Below, in pieces: positions 24,153 through 33,895 of a DNA stretch of 64,000 bases (positions within the stretch are counted from its first letter, which is position 1; each line of letters begins with the position of its first letter). Made by a program: the position numbers and the translations under genes. Origin of the DNA: Antedon mediterranea. Lineage: Eukaryota > Echinodermata > Crinoidea > Comatulida > Antedonidae. The DNA is taken from the NCBI RefSeq assembly GCF_964355755.1, contig NC_092680.1:5125001-5189000 (forward strand), written 5' to 3'. Below the pieces are notes generated by a model. It was given only the letters and a program-made list of their open reading frames with translations, made no database searches and was not told where the DNA came from.

Positions 24153-25470
24153 ATGTTAAATGTTCGTGGTGGTGAGCCAGAATAACAGTATTCTGGAGTG
24201 AGGGTATGGGTTACCTCTACCTCTCTAGGCCCCCCAGACGCACACTGGGTTAACAAATGTATTGTAAATAATGTTAAATGTTCGTGGTGGTGAGCCAGAA
24301 TAACAGTATTCTGGAGTGAGGGTATGGGTTACCTCTACCTCTCTAGGCCCCCCAGACGCACACTGGGTTAACAAATGTATTGTAAATAATGTTAAATGTT
24401 CGTGGTGGTGAGCCAGAATAACAGTATTCTGGAGTGAGGGTATGGGTTACCTCTACCTCTCTAGGCCCCCCAGACGCACACTGGGTTAACAAATGTATTG
24501 TAAATAATGTTAAATGTTTGTGGTGGTGAGCCAGAATAACAGTATTCTGGAGTGAGGGTATGGGTTACCTCTACCTCTCTAGGCCCCCCAGACGCACACT
24601 GGGTTAACAAATGTATTGTAAATAATGTTAAATGTTCGTGGTGGTGAGCCAGAATAACAGTATTCTGGAGTGAGGGTATGGGTTACCTCTACCTCTCTAG
24701 GCCCCCCAGACGCACACTGGGTTAACAAATGTATTGTAAATAATGTTAAATGTTCGTGGTGGTGAGCCAGAATAACAGTATTCTGGAGTGAGGGTATGGG
24801 TTACCTCTACCTCTCTAGGCCCCCCAGACGCACACTGGGTTAACAAATGTATTGTAAATAATGTTAAATGTTCGTGGTGGTGAGCCAGAATAACAGTATT
24901 CTGGAGTGAGGGTATGGGTTACCTCTACCTCTCTAGGCCCCCCAGACGCACACTGGGTTAACAAATGTATTGTAAATAATGTTAAATGTTCGTGGTGGTG
25001 AGCCAGAATAACAGTATTCTGGAGTGAGGGTATGGGTTACCTCTACCTCTCTAGGCCCCCCAGACGCACACTGGGTTAACAAATGTATTGTAAATAATGT
25101 TAAATGTTCGTGGTGGTGAGCCAGAATAACAGTATTCTGGAGTGAGGGTATGGGTTATCTCTACCTCTCTAGGCCCCCCAGACGCACACTGGGTTAACAA
25201 ATGTATTGTAAATAATGTTAAATGTTCGTGGTGGTGAGCCAGAATAATAGTATTCTGGAGTGAGGGTATGGGTTACCTCTACCTCTCTAGGCCCCCCAGA
25301 CGCACACTGGGTTAACAAATGTATTGTAAATAATGTTAAATGTTCGTGGTGGTGAGCCAGAATAACAGTATTCTGGAGTGAGGGTATGGGTTATCTCTAC
25401 CTCTCTAGGCCCCCCAGACGCACACTGGGTTAACAAATGTATTGTAAATAATGTTAAATGTTCGTGGTGG
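24153..25470 (+). repeat. Eleven-copy 118 bp tandem array inside the hAT 3' region
   Basis: Unit starts recur exactly every 118 bases (24153, 24271, 24389 and on to 25333), with a 20-base partial copy at 25451. Copies are almost identical; the differences I see are single C-to-T changes in copies 4, 9, 10 and 11. Each unit has a perfect hairpin (CCAGAATA, loop ACAG, TATTCTGG) plus CTCTAGGCCCCCCAGACGCA. It begins 22 bases after the transposase stop codon and lies wholly within the element. 118 is not a multiple of 3, so no long frame runs through it. Confidence 0.95.
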
Positions 25471-25967
25471 TAATACACTACTTGAAAACTTATAAAGTTT
25501 TACCGTATACTTTACGATGGGTATTGTGTGAATTCTTGATTTTGTGTTCATCAATAGAAACGGAAAAACTGCTCATTTTTAAATCAAATAAATTCAGTAA
25601 TCAACATGAAAACAATGTCGAATGATAAAAGATTACATGCATCATCAATTGATAATAATAATGAATTATCATTTTATGACCGAATCGGAAGTACGTTCAT
25701 CTGGGACTTCCCCCGACGTTTGCATTGAACGCAACAAAAAAAGATGTATCTATTGTTAGTCGCCGCGTAAATAAAGTGTCATTTCCGGCGAACTAGAAAG
25801 GTGCCATTTATCATGGATTTTGCGTGCGAGAGTACCATTTCCGGCCATCTAAGTGTGTCCTGTAACAAAATTCGCTTCGCCACAACCCCCACCATGGGGG
25901 GGCTGTGGCTCAAATACTCAATATCTGATGTGCCCTTTTTATCGGCGGACCCCCCCTCTCAAAAATT
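25471..25967 (+). other. 3' subterminal region of the hAT element
   Basis: No coding function seen. AATAAA words at about 25586 and 25770 could serve as polyadenylation signals; if so, the transposase transcript would include the 118 bp array in its 3' UTR. Paired ATTTCCGGCGA and ATTTCCGGCCA words (about 25780 and 25838) may be subterminal repeats. The 99-codon frame at 25801-26100 crosses the element boundary and is rejected. Confidence 0.5.
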
Positions 25968-25983
25968 TCTGGATCCGCCCCAG
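25968..25983 (-). repeat. hAT right terminal inverted repeat
   Basis: TCTGGATCCGCCCCAG is the exact reverse complement of the left end. It is preceded by GGCGGACCCCCCCTCTC, a partial mirror of the left subterminal G/C-rich block. Confidence 0.8.
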
Positions 25984-25985
25984 TT

Positions 25986-26262
25986 ACGTCAACATGTCGT
26001 GAGTTCAAATCCCACGCTGATTGGAACGTTGACGTGGTGGAATAGAGTTAAAGCTATACAAGCTACTTTCTTTTGGGGTTCACAGAATTACACATCATGA
26101 GGAAGAAACATCAATGTGTCTGGTGATGTCGTGGAAACGACTCCAAGGCTATGACAGGGCATTAGTGTTGCGGCAAGGAAAGCACACCATAACATCTTGT
26201 TTGGCTTAAGCCACCTGCTTTCGATCTCGTAACTTTTATGTTTAGCACCCTCAATTTTAAGA
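25986..26262 (-). repeat. Right arm of the inverted repeat flanking the hAT
   Basis: Reverse complement of 20048-20350: ACGTCAACATG, GGAACGTTGACGTGGTGGAA, TTTGGGGTTCACAGAATTA, TCTGGTGATGT, TGGAAACGA and CCCTCAATTTTAAG in this order. It starts almost exactly at the right end of the hAT. It includes GTGAGTTCAAATCCCAC, which looks like a tRNA T-arm/B box. The larger outer element may therefore be a foldback or tRNA-derived composite. Confidence 0.8.
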
Positions 26263-26324
26263 ACACCTGTATGAAAATGTCAGAAACAAAATACCACTAG
26301 AACGTTTTTGTAAGACGATATCGA

Positions 26325-26450
26325 ACGACTACACAAATTTAATCTAATGACGTAATGATCAATAAAATCGATACAAAGATTATATTGTTCTTATTGATCA
26401 TGACGTCATTTGATCGGATTTATGGAAATATCATTTTCATCCATCAAAGA
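26325..26450. repeat. MITE family E, partial copy
   Basis: TGACGTAATGATCAATAAAA, TTATTGATCATGACGTCATT and TATCATTTTCATCCATCAAAG match the centre and right half of the element at 55036-55410. The outer ends were not found. Confidence 0.45.
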
Positions 26451-28714
26451 AAGTCAGGGTAGGCCAACAGTGTTAATATCTTAGTTCTAAGATGAAAACT
26501 TTCTAATGTTTGTTTATTTTCTGTAGAAAAGTATGTATTTATCTATCTATCGTCGTTGTTTATCGTGCGTATCGGGCCTTGCTGTTTGCAGTACACTACG
26601 TGAATATGTCAACGTATGTCTGTCTATGATGTGGCAGTGGTCATGTGCAAGAAAAAAATCCTTAAAAATGACATTTTCTTATAGTCTCAATTACTCGTCA
26701 TCATGGTTGAAATCGTTTTAAAGGTTGATTCATATTTGTTTACGCAATTTGTATAATGTTAATAGTGCTATTAGCATTGGAAGCTGATTTTATTCTCGTT
26801 TGTACGACGACAAATCTTCGCCAAATCGTTTACAAGAATGATATTTATAGTTGTGTGTTACATCATTGCACAAATTGTTCACGTTTTCACAACCAAGAGA
26901 GGGGTCACGTACGTGTTACTTATGATAGACCTACGTTAGGCATACATAGAACAAAAGTCATTGTTACTTTTGACCAATACATCGAATGGTTCCAAGTTTT
27001 GACGATTATGGAAACGTTGTGTTTGATTATCAATTCCACGTAATCTGTTAAAAATCCTTACCATAAGACACGGGATATAGTAAAATTCGAGGTATAAGAT
27101 TGTAGAGGGTACCGTACATTATGCCTCGAATTTCACACGATTAAAAGCGCGTATAACACGCGATTAAAGCAAGCTTGATCCTCGACGTTTTAAAGGGGGA
27201 TGATTGAACCAACATTTGAATTGTTGTTGTAGGAATGAATTTGTGAAAACTTTTTATTCTACGAGGGGAAAAGAGTTGGTGGGAGGGAGGGGTATGGCTT
27301 GAGGGAGGTTAACATCAAAATAAAGGATGATTGTTGCGTCTTGTTACTTATTAAACCAAAAGGAATAACGATAAACCAAAATGATATATCTGTAATTATT
27401 ATTAAAAACTATCAGTAAGTAAATACCACTCATAAATATTCACATTAGAAAAGAAAATAGCCTCATAAATATTCATAAGGTAAATAATGGCTTCTAGATG
27501 TTTATGGATGAAACATAACAAGTTGCTAATGAGCAGGAAGGCGTACTACTCCCAAAAGAGCAATTATTTAAGTATCATTATCACTTCTTTATATTCATAT
27601 TATCCAATGTACATTGCGTCATACCTCATATTGTGACACCAACGTACGTGGTGTCTACAAATTCAAGCCACCCGAGATACAGATAATTGAGTAAGATGGG
27701 GAGCAGGCGCAGATCGTGAAGGATGAGAAAGAAACCTCCTCTGAATTGTGAGATGATTCTCTTATTTCCTACAGCAAAACTCAACAAATTGGTTTCCGGT
27801 ACAACAAACGCCTCCTATATTTACAAATTATATCAAAATAACAATATATTTCTTTATTGAAGACAATTCTGTATTCGAATAAAAAGAAGAGAATAATCGG
27901 TTCCTATTATGTGGTTTAGTATCCATTTATATCCCACGTTCTCCAGATCTCTCAAACCACCAATTATGTTGAATAACTACCGTCCTAACTTACAAATCCG
28001 TGAACCACGAGTGTAGTCCTATGACCACTCACCGCAGTCCACTTGCAGTAGTTAAATCTTCGTGATTTAAACAAAAAGAAGCTATATAAAATAAGACTGA
28101 AATTACTTAACTGTAACTAAATAAATTGTTGATAACAAATATTTAAATATCATGTCCATATATTTGCTCGACGTTAAAATCGATGATTAAACAAATCAAT
28201 GGGAAATGAATTAAAACACTCATGAAAGATCAAAATACATGAATATGTACATAATAATCGAACAATTCAGACGAAACAAAAACCAGAAATATAATTAGAT
28301 CTGATTGATAAATGAATAGCAAACGATTGGAACTAAGGTGACCGAACCAAAACGAGGTGATGAACAATTACCAACAATCAAAAGGCTAAAACGATGTTTG
28401 ACCATTATGATAATATGAATTTTGCTTAAGTTATAGCAGGCTTTAAAACATCTAAAGTAATTCCTTCGCAGAGCCTCTTAGATAGATCTTTCTGGAATAT
28501 TTGGTTTATAATTGTAAGCCGATGTTGCTTAGCTTTTAGGTTATTTGCTTCCCATTACGAGTAAAACGAAGTAGCTTCAATCCCTAAGGATTCAAAAAGC
28601 TTGAATGAAAACCTATGTTTATGGTCGTCAGGATTAACACGCTATCATTACAGTTCAGAGACACTTCGTACAGACGCGAGCAATGCTGCATGCGACGTTG
28701 TTTTGTCATTTGTT
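26451..28714. other. Intergenic DNA with unsupported open frames
   Basis: Frames at 26533-26721 and 26756-27043 are adjacent. The second has a hydrophobic start, but neither shows a recognisable family or splice sites. The rest is ordinary AT-rich DNA. Confidence 0.4.
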
Positions 28715-28906
28715 AAGCTTGGTTCCCACTTAGAAGGAATAGACGGGTATGAGAGGATGAAAGGTCTTGCAGGTATACGGCATGGTAAAATACTTAAGTT
28801 TGGTCCCCACTTGAACGCAACGCAAGGACGTGAAGCGCAACGCCAACGAGTTGACCAATGACAAGGACAGTTTAATCTATTGCTTGTGATTGGCCAAATC
28901 ACTTAG
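28715..28906 (+). repeat. Foldback MITE family B, disrupted copy
   Basis: AAGCTTGGTTCCCACTTAG at 28715 is followed about 80 bases later by a second terminus-like AAGTTTGGTCCCCACTTGA. Then comes the body: CGCAACGCAAGGACGTG, GTTGACCAATGACAAGG and TTGCTTGTGATTGGCC. The right terminus is missing. It looks like one copy landing next to or in another. Frames on both strands here are by-products. Confidence 0.75.
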
Positions 28907-28932
28907 GTCTGTGTTGGGTTGGGGTCAAGTTT

Positions 28933-29013
28933 TAAGCGTGGTTCTCACTAGAGACGCAACGCAAGGACGTAGACGCAACGCAAGCGAGTTGACCAATGAC
29001 AAGCGACAGTTCG
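28933..29013 (+). repeat. Foldback MITE family B, left half
   Basis: AAGCGTGGTTCTCACTAGAG, CGCAACGCAAGGACGTAGAC and GAGTTGACCAATGACAAGCG. The sequence stops being family B after CGACAGTTCG. Confidence 0.75.
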
Positions 29014-29526
29014 TTGCGGTCATCATCATACTCTTCTTTATCATCAACACCATTTTACAAGTAAATGCCAAAAAATAACGTTAAATTTAATTCAATCTGG
29101 GAAATTATTTTGATTGTTGCATGCAGACTCTCAAAAGTATAGACAAAAGTTAAAAAGAGTAGGCAGTACCATTAAAAAAAAGTATAAATATTTTAAAATA
29201 TACACTAAAAATTAAACGTCGTAACAAATATCTCTTTTTTAAAAATAAGATATAACCGGTCATTGTCACCTGTTTGTTGGCGTTATTTCAATTCACCAAA
29301 TCCTATTTTGAAAACATTGTATTGCTTATTAAAGAGAATCTCATCACTTCGCCAAATATGGACTCTAAAATTCCAGAAATAAATGGATGTAGAGGCCCAT
29401 AAGTCGTTTGTATTCTGTCGTATATTTATAACGCATTAAAAATAACCAGGACCGTGTGTTAGACAAGTGGTATGGAGATGCTTGTGTTAGTTCATTGAAA
29501 TCCTTCATAATTAATTCTCTTCTACC
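29014..29526. other. AT-rich intergenic DNA
   Basis: Nothing recognised between two family B copies. Confidence 0.45.
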
Positions 29527-29680
29527 TTAAGCTTGGTTCCCGCTGGGACGCAAACGCAGAGGGACGTAAACGCAACGCAAGCGTGTTGACCAACGACAAG
29601 CGACAGTTCGAATAATACATCGCTTGTGATTGGTCAACTTACTTACGTTACGTTACCTCCTATAGTGGAAACCAAGCATT
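29527..29680 (+). repeat. Foldback MITE family B, full-length copy
   Basis: TTAAGCTTGGTTCCCGCTGG at the left and CCTCCTATAGTGGAAACCAA then GCATT at the right. The interior carries GTGTTGACCAACGACAAGCG and ATCGCTTGTGATTGGTCAAC as an inverted pair around ACAGTTCGAATAATACA. This is the best reference copy in the window. Confidence 0.85.
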
Positions 29681-29986
29681 ATGAGAAAAATATTAGTATA
29701 CTGAAACAGTTCATAATTATACGTCTCTTCCGAGCCGAATTGAAGACAATGTGTCAAAACTGAATTCATTTGAGGTTTTTCAGGCGTGATTTGAAAAGTA
29801 GAGTAACAATGTCACGTTGCTTATAAACCAACAGCTTATATTCTAATCTGAAAGATGATATTTTTGCATTTGTCATTATGAGAGGGGCGGGCTAGCTATT
29901 ATTTTTTTCTTCTGTATGTTGATTTGATATACATCCCGGCCGCTGGCTGCAAGCTGTTCCATAGTACCGTGTTATTATTTCTATAC

Positions 29987-30130
29987 CTTTGTTTCTTTCA
30001 CAATTATCAAGGTATCCATTGCACATATCACAATTGACATCAGCACAATGTTTGGCGCAGATTGTTACTGAAATGTCTGAACTCGATTGACCATCAACAC
30101 ATTTTGGCTGCAACCCCTTATTAAATAGGC
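29987..30130 (-). CDS. Candidate cysteine-rich extracellular exon, minus strand
   Basis: Read on the minus strand, an acceptor-like TTAATTTGTAG precedes an open stretch that leaves at AACAAAG/GTATAG. With these borders the exon is 144 bases and symmetric in phase 1, as extracellular modules often are. The product contains CVDGQSSSDISVTICAKHC followed by ADVNCDMCNGYLDNCERN. The spacing of seven cysteines resembles MEGF/scavenger-receptor class F EGF-like repeats. The pyrimidine tract is weak, an alternative acceptor (GGTTGCAG) lies inside, and no partner exon was identified. It may be a single exon of a receptor gene running leftwards, or an orphan. Confidence 0.35.
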
Positions 30131-30221
30131 CTACAAATTAATACTGGACTCGCGCGTGACGTGCGTGTAACTAGCTAATATTGATTTGAGGCCCGGCATT
30201 CAATCTAACTTATGATAGGCC

Positions 30222-30338
30222 TAGTCTGGGTTCCAGGCGGAGTTTTAAATTAATATTAATTGAAATATAAATTTTTGGCACATGGCGTTTCATCGAAAAG
30301 CCTCGAAAGAACACAGACTTGGGGCAAGTCAAGTCTAT
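30222..30338 (+). repeat. Dispersed repeat family F
   Basis: TAGTCTGGGTTCCAGGCGGA at the left, GGCACATGGCGTTTCATCG inside and CAGACTTGGGGCAAGTC at the right. The same three blocks occur at 63833-63990 and, reversed, at 41628-41779. Confidence 0.65.
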
Positions 30339-30501
30339 GATAGGCCTTAAGATAACAAAATTACAAATATTATATCTATATTATTATATAAGTGTTTATA
30401 TCAAGAAAGGATTAATTAATATTAAGGTCATCATCTTGGTTTAACAAATAAAATTAAAACAAGGATTGCGGTGGTCCGGTTTGCGATATTTCTTGGCATA
30501 C

Positions 30502-30666
30502 CGTACATAAGTTGGGGACCCCTCATGAACCGTCACAAAATAAACATAAGTCATATCTATAAGGTGTGACGTAAGAATTGATCTAACTACAATTAACTAA
30601 TAATGAGATTATTTAGAGGTTTAATTATATTTATCTTTCACATAATGGATCCCCAACTTATGTACG
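30502..30666. repeat. MITE with CGTACATAAGTTGGGGA ends
   Basis: CGTACATAAGTTGGGGA (30502-30518) and TCCCCAACTTATGTACG (30650-30666) are exact inverted repeats of 17 bases around a 131-base AT-rich interior. It is single copy in this window and has no coding capacity. Confidence 0.75.
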
Positions 30667-31513
30667 AAAAGAAAAATCGCGTCCGGTTTTATCTCATCCG
30701 TGGGGGTGGGTAGAACCAGACTTTACATTACAATAATCGTTTGGAATATAGTAAACATGTCAATTATAATGTCGATATCTCTTTCGGCTTGGCATTTATC
30801 TCAAGATTACTTTATTGCAAATGAGAGTAATTGTTTGGATAAAATTTAACGATGTTAACGAGTTAATGTGTTCGTATGACGCAATAACTGCTGGTTTAAG
30901 AGTCATTGCGTTTGCAACTTACGTTACATTGACCGATGTCAAGTAAAAGGGACATATTCTAAATGTGGATGTGCTTACTCTCCACTCGGTCAATGAATAC
31001 TTTACAATTTTTAATGTCATAATAATTAAGATAATCAAACTAATTTAGCATCAGCATATATATTTTCATAATTTACGAGATTTACCTTGTTGAGTTTGAC
31101 TATACATTTCGTTACGATTTTTAAATTTAAATTTTAGATCGTTAATTGGACCTAAAATGCGTCTTCTACTTCTTGAATCGGATTAACAAATATTTATAAT
31201 AGTCATATTTGGTTTAGTTATTCAGGTGCATCTGGTATATATATATATCAGGCTGGGGATAAAACATACCTCAAACGGCCTCCTATAAAAGCATGCCGAA
31301 AATGGTCCAGAGCTCATCAATGTTATTCAATATCGGAGATCAATACCTTATACATGAAACAGAGATCAATACTTATATCATATCTATTTGGAGGTACACA
31401 CCTAATTGGTAACAGTAGCTTAGGCTGCTTTTGTGCTTTCCTGGCAGCTTGAGACTATGATTTTATATTTTCTTTTGCGTCGTGCTTGTTTAATTTGTTG
31501 ATTTGTATTATAT

Positions 31514-31690
31514 TCAGGGAATAATTTCGCCAGTGTAGCATAGCAAAAAGCTATACAAAACAACAATATTGCTACACATTTCTAAAATTGTGTAGCAAAA
31601 AATACAATACAAAACTATGTTTCTTGACTCAAAAATCAGTTTGATTAGCAATTTTGCTAAACAAAATTACAAAATGAAATTTTTCCCTGA
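31514..31690. repeat. MITE with TCAGGGAAWAATTTC ends
   Basis: TCAGGGAATAATTTC at the left and GAAATTTTTCCCTGA at the right are inverted repeats. The flanking bases are TAT on both sides, a possible 2-3 bp target duplication. The interior has self-complementary words (TAGCATAGC, GCTACAC, GTGTAGC). Confidence 0.6.
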
Positions 31691-31720
31691 TATTTTGTAA
31701 AATGTATCTTTTGCCAGAAT

Positions 31721-31840
31721 AAATAATAATAATAATAATAATAAACGCGTCGTCATCAAAAGATATTGAAACGCGTCATCATCAAGGGATATTAAAACGC
31801 GTCATTATCAAGGAATATTAAAACGCGTCGTCATAACGCG
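31721..31840 (+). repeat. AAT microsatellite plus ~29 bp tandem repeat
   Basis: An (AAT)n run is followed by about three and a half copies of a unit reading AACGCGTCATCATCAAGGGA then TATTAAA. The ACGCGT core is notable in such AT-rich surroundings. Confidence 0.75.
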
Positions 31841-33052
31841 TTATCGGCATGGATGTGTTAAATACTTGCAAATTATGCAGTTTAGAATTTTTAGCATTAA
31901 TTACTATATAAATTGGAAACAAAATGTCCCCTATGGTACGACATATTACTCATTGTTATTGTATGTATTCTTGGTATTGTACCGTACTAAACTCACAAAG
32001 AAATAAAAGTACAGCTGGTACACCGCGGCCCAGCATATTACAACCAAACATTGGCAGATGGTCGCTCATTACTTTACACGCTCTTTCCTTAAAATCTTAA
32101 TACTAAAAGTGATAATGCTATTGGACGTATACAATCATTTCGACCTATAGGAATAAACAGTCAAGTGTTTATGGGTTGCCTTAGGCACACAAACGTTTGT
32201 TTTTTTGTGTAAAATACCATTCCAACAAATATAAACGAGCTAATAAGTTCTGTTTGTACTATATTCATTATGTTTGACTTTTGTGTTGAGTTTGTCCTTA
32301 TTCGATCATAAACATTGAGTAAAACTTCTCCCTTTATTACAATACAGCATAAAGACAGACAATTTAAAATTTCATTTTTTTTTAACTTTATGCTTATAAT
32401 GCAATAATACATTTATAAAATTAATATTAATAACTAATTTAAGATTCATATTGTTATAATAATTAAGAAATTCTTGAAAATGGACAAGTTCTTTTTATCT
32501 TATGAGATTTAAAAAGATATGTTAACAAATAATTCCTTAGATTATTTATAAAAAGCAAAATCATTGACAAAGTTAAGGTGATTTTGTTTGGCTAAAAGTT
32601 AGAAGATAGACAGTACAACACGCCTGTAGTACATACAGAAAGGCCTTTTCCGTTGCAAAGTTTACGGTGTCACTTCGTTAAAAAAAACATCTAGAAATAA
32701 TATATAATGAATATAACATAATTATTCTGATAAAAGAGAACAAAGATAAGATTTGAAAATAGTTGAGTATTAAAAACAGGATGTGTTGATCGATCTGCAG
32801 TTATTATTGACACCCCCTTTGTACGGCACTTAAAGAAAAACAGCTTACGACGCAAATTTGTACGGCGTTTGTTTGGTTCAATCATAATAATACTTTTATC
32901 TGTTTAGAAATTGTTGTTTTATTACTGACATATGTTTAAACGTGTTAAAAAAATAACTAGGCGTCAAATGATCTATTTTTAACAAACAGCGCTGGAATGG
33001 ACGGGGATGCTGTGGCTATGAGTCTGGGAGGCACGGCAATGATAAAAAGTCT
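31841..33052. other. AT-rich intergenic DNA
   Basis: Frames at 32161-32412 and 32691-32885 (minus) have no family resemblance. No RNA gene recognised. Confidence 0.45.
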
Positions 33053-33210
33053 AGTCCTTACACTTGGACGCAAAACAACGACGTAGGCGCAACGCAAGTG
33101 AGTTGTGACCAATCACAAGCGACAGTTCCGATAATCCATCGCGTCGTGATTGTTCAAAATGCTTGCGGTGCGTTTACGTCCTTACGTTGCGTCCAAGAAG
33201 CGTAAGCACT
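33053..33210. repeat. Foldback MITE family B, diverged ends
   Basis: GTCCTTACACTTGGACGC at the left and GCGTCCAAGAAGCGTAAGCA at the right are mutually inverted. The interior has GACCAATCACAAGCGACAG and ATCGCGTCGTGATTG. The ends differ from other copies (CTTGGACGC replaces CTAGTGGGAACC), so this may be a subfamily. Confidence 0.7.
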
Positions 33211-33540
33211 CCAGCTTAATTTGGTTGGTGTTTATTTTACTACGCATGTCAAAAAGGTCAAAAATAAAATATCCAATCCAAGATAACTATAACATTAGAA
33301 GTTGTAGCGCAGCGTTCCTCCTTTAAAGAGTTCATATCAATAATATGAGGTTAAGGTTCAATCAAAATAGCTTTTTAATCATCGATTAAACAGTGTGTAC
33401 AAGTACAAGTTATTCGTCTATTTATTTAATTACTGTTGTCGTGTTATATTTTATAATGTATTGACTGTTTTAAGATATAATCGATGTTTGCATACTGAAT
33501 GCATTTATGAACTGTATGTATGTCTTTACTAAGGCTTTTC

Positions 33541-33895
33541 GATTCGTAGATAAATATAAATACAGATTGTTGCCCTTCGAAACCCTATGTTAATCAAATC
33601 TTATATATTCCTAAACCTCTCACTAGTATTAGATATTTCTCTACCAACCGTACTGTTTAACAAACTACTGCTTTATCATAGTAATGACACAATAAATCCT
33701 CGCGTGTATTTTTGAGTGAAAATTCGTAGAAAATTATATAACACAGACTTTTGCCTATTGAAACTCTATGTTAATCAAATTTGATATATTTTTAACCATC
33801 TCACTATAGTACAGATATTTCCACTTCAAATATGTTTAACAAACTGCGTTATCATAATATGACACAATAAATCCTTGCGTGTATTTTTCGAGTGA
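33541..33895 (+). repeat. Tandem duplication of ~175-180 bp
   Basis: ATTCGTAGA, ACAGA.TTTTGCC, CTATGTTAATCAAAT, TGTTTAACAAACT, ATGACACAATAAATCC and GCGTGTATTTTT occur twice in the same order, offset by about 179 bases, with moderate divergence. No coding frame. Confidence 0.7.

Larger units (their letters stand above)
20449..25983 (+). mobile_element. Autonomous hAT-superfamily DNA transposon, apparently intact
   Basis: Terminal inverted repeats CTGGGGCGGATCCAGA (20449-20464) and TCTGGATCCGCCCCAG (25968-25983) match over 16 bases. Subterminal G/C-rich runs (GGACCCCCCC on both sides) extend the symmetry. Inside lie a three-exon hAT transposase (20768-24130), an eleven-copy 118 bp tandem array (24153-25470) and about 500 bases of 3' subterminal DNA. 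Only 5 bases (TTACG, 20444-20448 and 25984-25988) are repeated at the insertion site, whereas hAT elements usually leave 8. The element sits in the loop side of an older inverted repeat. Intact splice sites and reading frame suggest recent activity. Confidence 0.85.

Noticed and set aside
24153-25470. CRISPR-like array
   Set aside because: Units are contiguous 118 bp tandem copies without unique spacers, in a eukaryotic context inside a transposon.
25287-25478. Minus-strand frame in the 118 bp array
   Set aside because: Arises from repeat sequence read in two frames; 118 is not divisible by three.
25801-26100. 99-codon frame spanning the hAT right end
   Set aside because: It crosses the transposon/flank boundary and reads through the terminal repeat; an accident of position.
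26756-27043. 95-codon plus-strand frame next to another at 26533
   Set aside because: Considered as a two-exon gene; no matching donor/acceptor pair in phase and no recognisable domain.
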